Below, piece after piece: positions 7,611-11,323 of a stretch of 11,323 nucleotides of DNA; position 1 is the first letter of the stretch; every line of letters starts with the position of its first letter. Under the pieces are notes generated by a model. It was given only the letters and a program-made list of their open reading frames with translations. It was not told where the DNA came from and did not search any database. The translations under genes were made by a program, and so were the position numbers. This stretch comes from JBDHUW01 sp964642385 (GTDB lineage: Bacteria; Patescibacteriota; Gracilibacteria; Absconditabacterales; Absconditicoccaceae). The DNA lies in NCBI GenBank assembly GCA_964642385.1, contig CAZXON010000015.1, forward strand, positions 1 to 11,323. Direction: 5' to 3'.

Positions 7611-9813
7611 CTTTTTTTTTGAGTAATATATTATCTATTACTATGTACTTTAATCACGACTCCTTAAAGGTAAAAAAAGCTTGTTTAGCAGTTCCAGATA
7701 GGGGATATCAATGTATGTTTAAAGATGTATTTAAGACTGCACCAATCCCTGTTTTCTCCTCAAAAGCAGATATTATATTATAATAAAAAGGATTGTCTGT
7801 TTTTGATATTATTTGAGGTCTAATTGTTTTGTCTTTAGGGTGCATAACTGCTTTTAAATGTTTCTGTCCATCGTTAGTTGTATCAAAGGCTGTAATCATA
7901 TATTTCTCACTCTCTCCTAGTTTGTTTTGAAGAGTTGATCGATTTTCTATATACTTACCTGCAGACTCATAAAGTATGGAAGGAGCAAAGGGCATCCAAA
8001 AATCTCTTTGTTTGATCAACATGTTAATTTCATTAACTATTCATTCTTTATGAGGGTGAGCTATAATAGCCCTATTTCAAAGAGATCTAGCTCACCATTC
8101 TCCTCTTCAGTGGCAAATTCATATAATTTCTCCTTTTGTAATTAAATCAGCTAAAATAGATGGTAGTTCTAAATATGAGTATTCGTGAATGTCATATTGA
8201 TCACTAAAATCTTTAATATTAATATCTTCCACATCTACTCATAAGTACATATTATTTATTGGTTGGAGGATGTTAAGTAAATTGTTTTTTGCATAGTAAA
8301 GCATTGTTGCGCCTATAACATTGGACTCATCTCAACAAGATGGCATAAAGTATATTTTTTTTATGCTATCCATTTCTTGTATTTTTTTATTTAATTTTAC
8401 ATTCATAAAAACACCTCAAGATAACACAATGGTAGTTATTCAGGTTAAATTTATCCCATTTTGTATCCACTTTATAACTAAATCCTCAGTGAGAAATTGT
8501 AATGCAGCAGCTATATTATCAAATCTTCTGTTATAAAACTTGTCTTTTAGATACATGTATGCTCTATTCATAGGAATACTGCTTTTTCGCTGAATGCCAT
8601 CTAATTCCAAGATATTTTTAAACACCTCTTTATAGTCATTCATAAAATACTTTTTATGACTATAAGCAGCCAATCACATAACCTTATATTCATGTTCTAA
8701 TTGCTTCATTCATAATCCCATAGTAACATATGCCCATAAATATCAAAGAGAAGCAAAAGAAGGTGTCTTTGAAAGAGTATTTAGCTTTCAATCGCTTCGT
8801 ATACTCACTGTTGCACAATACTTATCTCAAGATCAATCAAGAGTAAATATTAAATATGGATCTTGCTTCTTGTGTAATCAATAGAAAAATATCGGTGAAA
8901 GTGCGTGACTAATATGATGTTCTGAAAATAAAACCTTATTTTGTGGTAAATAGATTCAAGTACTATTGTAAATATTTTTTATTAACAGAGGTAAGTTTTT
9001 CTTTTGGCTTTTTGCTATTTGATTTTTATATCCTTTTTGTTTAATTGGCCATAGAAATTTATCAAATAGAAAAAGAAGTTTCTGAGAAAGTGTATTATTT
9101 GCTCTAAAAGAATATTTATTCTTATAGGCATCGCTCCTATTCTCCAATTCTTGATAATTTAATATTCCCTTCCACAACCTACTTGCACTTATCACGAATG
9201 ATGCTATTGGAATCTTATAATTTCTCAGTAAATACTTAATACTCTCTGATGGGAAAAATCAACTGTTTTTTATGTTGTCAAATTTTTCTTCGTGAATTAG
9301 TGATATCATCTTTCAGTCAATACTCAGACTTGCTGATGCATTATGTCCTAAATGTAGAGCAATAACAGCGCTTTGTTTCTCTTCATAGTAAGGTAATACA
9401 TTATCTCTTAAAAAATCTCTAAACACCTCAAATGGCATAACATCTTCACTTAAAAAATCATCTTTATCTAACCAAATAAATTCTCACTCTTTTCACTTCT
9501 CAACAAAAAATATGTCCTTATCTATGGGTAAAAACATAATATAAATTGTGTGCTCTTCAGTATAATTAGAAGAGCCCTTTCTTATATCTCATTTAGAAAT
9601 AGTAAATGAATACTTACATGGAACTTCTATGAGACCATAAGTTTGAATGAGTTGTTTTTCTGCTACCTCTTCAAAAATCTCTCTCTCTAGACATTCATGT
9701 GGTGATTCATCTCCCTCCTGTCATCATCAAACTAAACAGTAACCATTTGGAAACTTAACTAATCAAAACTTTGTCCCTCTGATAAAAACGACATAAGATC
9801 AAAATTTTTTCAT
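7600..9813 (-). CDS. Nudix hydrolase-O-carbamoyltransferase fusion (TobZ/NodU/CmcH family)
   Basis: 737 residues, TAG stop, one unbroken frame. Residues 1-145 form a Nudix domain: FPNGYCLVGGG then a complete Nudix box (Gly30, Glu36, REIFEE 44-49), with Ala51 in place of the usual Gly. Residues 150-737 are a full-length carbamoyltransferase: LGHNASASLSIDG (155-167), the metal-binding HHISHA (299-304), LDGSGD (325-330), EYKVMGLAAY (375-384), LSGGVFMN (464-471), EWGARSLGNR (572-581) and LNTSLN (694-699). This family uses carbamoyl phosphate and ATP to carbamoylate hydroxyl groups of sugars or antibiotics. No start codon separates the halves except the Met at 127, so the fusion is genuine as read. 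The ATG at 9811-9813 follows an in-frame TAA. The Nudix part might act on a nucleotide-sugar or hydrolyse a by-product; this is inference. It lies 12 bases after the upstream gene and overlaps the GT2 gene. Confidence 0.92.
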
Positions 9814-9825
9814 TACATAAAGTGA

Positions 9826-11037
9826 TTATATAAATTTTTTAATAACTGGTTGAATAGACTCTTTAATATATCTATTGTATTGATCATGATTGGAAAAATC
9901 TCCTCATAAAAACACCTCTATGGGTATCCGCTCAATCGAGACTCAATCAACCATAGAATAGAGGTTCTCATTTATATCTATAGGTAAAATATGGTATTTA
10001 TGTGTTTCATCTAAAATATCTCCATTGCTGGTTTTTTTTTCAAAGGTGTATGGGGTATCTATTCAATATTTTTCTAATTCATTAGCATTTAAAAAACTTA
10101 ATAGATTAGTTTCTTCAGTAATTTCTCTTTTTAGTGCATGTGCAAAGCTTTCTCATTTTTTAACTCATCATCATATTGTTCAGTATCAATCTGGATATTT
10201 CAACACACAAATTTTCTTTTTTTTACTATCTATGGGTAAAATATATGCTCATTTTCTATGTTTGTCCTCTTCATCTAAAATTATATATAAATCTTTAATA
10301 GAAAAAGAGAGTGAGCCAAAGGGATCTTTTAAATAAAACTCTACAGAATCGTTGTTTTTTGTAACACTAATTGATCATAAAAATTTTTTATTATCATTTA
10401 TAATAGTCTTATCAAACCATCATACATAATGTGCCATTTGCTCTCTTCCCTGTAATAATTCTGTTATTTTTGCACGTAAACATCAATAAATGTAAGCCCT
10501 TGGATAAAATGTTCTTGTTAGGATTTTATTATTAGGTTGAGATTTATTAGAAATATTATTCCAGCGATGTTGTATTGTTTTGTAACGTAGTAAGTAGCTC
10601 GCCAAATCTCTTACTATTTTGTCGTAAGAGCTTACATTTCCCCTTTCGCTTAAGGAAACATCCTCATCAGATTTTTTTACTAAGTACTCTAGTATATTTC
10701 AGTTTTTTTCAGCATTTTGGAGATTGATAAGAAAGTTTGAGTTAGCATGAATATCTAAGTAATTTAATATATTTAATACTCTCATATGTCATTGTGCCAG
10801 TTCATTTTTTAACTCATCATAGTTAGAAATATTATTTCACTCAATAAGAGTTGCAGTCAGGAATGATCTAATATTATTTACAACAAAATTTATGTTATAG
10901 TCTCTGTTAATATTAAGATTCTTTGCTATCTCGACAATCTCTGATATTCATTCTGAGGAGAGTTCTTGAGAAAAGTTATCTTTTCAGCTTTTAAGATTCT
11001 CTCAGTGTCTTATAAAAAAAAGATTTATTTCAGACAT
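9826..11037 (-). CDS. Histidine phosphatase-like (PGAM)-Nudix hydrolase fusion
   Basis: 403 residues, TAA stop. The N-terminal part begins LFFIRHGEN (6-14), the signature of histidine phosphatases with catalytic His11. IRSFLTATL (56-64) resembles the usual R-A-x-x-T-A helix. The second catalytic His normally sits in a short strand near the end; the equivalent stretch KILTRTFYPRAYI (171-183) has none, so phosphatase activity is uncertain. Residues about 260-403 form a Nudix domain: YPDGYGTIGGG (281-291) and a full Nudix box (Gly290, Glu296, REITEE 304-309, Asn311 in place of Gly). Nudix enzymes hydrolyse nucleoside diphosphates linked to another moiety, so the fusion could split such a compound and then dephosphorylate the product. 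It is the first gene of the operon, with a strong promoter whose start site falls on its ATG. The Nudix call is firm, the phosphatase call good. Confidence 0.86.
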
Positions 11038-11043
11038 TAACTT

Positions 11044-11071
11044 TCTATAAGAAGAGATTAAATAATGTCAA
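11044..11071 (-). promoter_or_regulatory. Strong sigma70-type promoter of the operon, predicted leaderless
   Basis: On the minus strand a perfect TTGACA (11071..11066) is 16 bases from TATAGA (11049..11044). Only six bases separate the -10 from the ATG at 11037, so transcription should begin at or next to the start codon. A leaderless mRNA fits the lack of any Shine-Dalgarno site. The -35 box overlaps a four-codon plus-strand minigene (ATG 11065, TAG 11077) that precedes the divergent gene. Confidence 0.65.
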
Positions 11072-11091
11072 AATTATAGATTTTCTTAGTA

Positions 11092-11323
11092 ATGATGCAA
11101 TGGAAAAGTAGTTATTTTTTCAAGTGTATGCTTATGGGGATTAGGATTAGGAGCTATATATGAGTTGGATTGGATCACATCAAATGAATGTTTTTATATG
11201 ATGAAGAGGTAAGAATTAGAGATATAGAAATAGAGCTGAATAATCTTACAACCACTATTAGCAAGGTCTCAAAACCTGAAATGATACAAATATTAGAAGA
11301 GAAGCGAGCTGATCTTAATATGG
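11092..11323 (+). CDS. Partial protein, basic hydrophobic N-terminus then coiled coil, unknown function
   Basis: From tandem ATGs at 11092 and 11095 a frame stays open to the right edge (77 codons) with two TGA glycines. The first 35 residues are mixed hydrophobic and basic. From about residue 36 the sequence (YDEEVRIRDIEIELNN, then ILEEKRADLN) looks like a charged coiled coil. Another frame across 11108-11200 encodes a better membrane helix (VVIFSSVCLWGLGLG) but ends at TAA and lacks a start codon, so a frameshift that split an original membrane-anchor plus coiled-coil protein is possible. There is no clear Shine-Dalgarno; a purine-rich AAGAAGAG at 11049-11056 belongs to the short minigene upstream. 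Function is unknown. Confidence 0.45.

Larger units (their letters stand above)
4700..11037 (-). other. Five-gene operon: phosphatase-Nudix, Nudix-carbamoyltransferase, GT2, GT4, HprK-like kinase
   Basis: Five co-directional genes follow one promoter (11071..11044), with spacings of 12, -11, 11 and 2 bases. No terminator was seen inside. Composition is uniformly AT-rich. Two glycosyltransferases and a carbamoyltransferase in one unit suggest assembly of a carbamoylated surface glycan or glycosylated metabolite. The two fusion proteins and the kinase-like protein may handle activated or phosphorylated intermediates. The role is inferred from gene content; no polymerase, flippase or sugar-nucleotide synthesis gene is present in the window. 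Confidence 0.8.

Noticed and set aside
9814..9828. Phosphatase-Nudix and Nudix-carbamoyltransferase as one single protein
   Set aside because: They are in the same frame but an in-frame TAA (9828..9826), not recoded in code 25, separates them and an ATG follows; kept as two genes.
1..11323. CRISPR arrays, tRNA or rRNA genes, insertion sequences
   Set aside because: No regularly spaced direct repeats, cloverleaf signatures or transposase motifs were seen on reading both strands.

Overview
The window reads sensibly only if TGA is translated as glycine (genetic code 25). That points to Candidatus Absconditabacteria (SR1) or Gracilibacteria within the Patescibacteria/CPR. TGA falls on invariant glycines of several unrelated families: the Y-family polymerase, a Walker A loop, two Nudix boxes, a GT4 donor loop, a carbamoyltransferase core and HAD motif IV. 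All eleven gene ends I could place are TAA or TAG. Standard-code gene calling shreds the window, so all coordinates below come from re-reading both strands with code 25. Clear Shine-Dalgarno sites are mostly absent, and one strong promoter places its start site on the start codon.

Left part (1-2577): the 5' tip of a minus-strand gene with its promoter, a terminator, a minus-strand TspO/MBR-like membrane protein, and a plus-strand umuDC-type pair. A LexA-like palindrome sits over the predicted umuDC -10. The UmuD-like protein lacks the catalytic Ser and Lys and has no cleavage site. UmuC looks complete.

Middle (2617-4739): a minus-strand Cys-rich small protein, a plus-strand rolling-circle plasmid-type Rep gene broken by one in-frame TAA, and a plus-strand HAD-like hydrolase. 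The Rep remnant suggests an integrated small replicon. It lies where the DNA changes from moderately to very AT-rich.

Right part (4700-11037): a compact minus-strand operon of five genes, in transcription order: (1) histidine phosphatase-Nudix fusion, (2) Nudix-O-carbamoyltransferase fusion, (3) GT2 glycosyltransferase, (4) GT4 glycosyltransferase, (5) HPr-kinase-like P-loop protein. Gaps are 2-12 bp or the genes overlap. A near-consensus promoter lies just upstream. My inference is a cassette that builds and carbamoylates a surface glycan or glycosylated metabolite, with two divergent Nudix domains grafted onto two other enzymes. This is the most unusual content of the window. A plus-strand partial gene of unknown function starts at the right edge.

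No tRNA, rRNA, CRISPR array or intact insertion sequence was recognised. No gap between genes exceeds 300 bases; the largest, 34-192, holds a promoter and a terminator.
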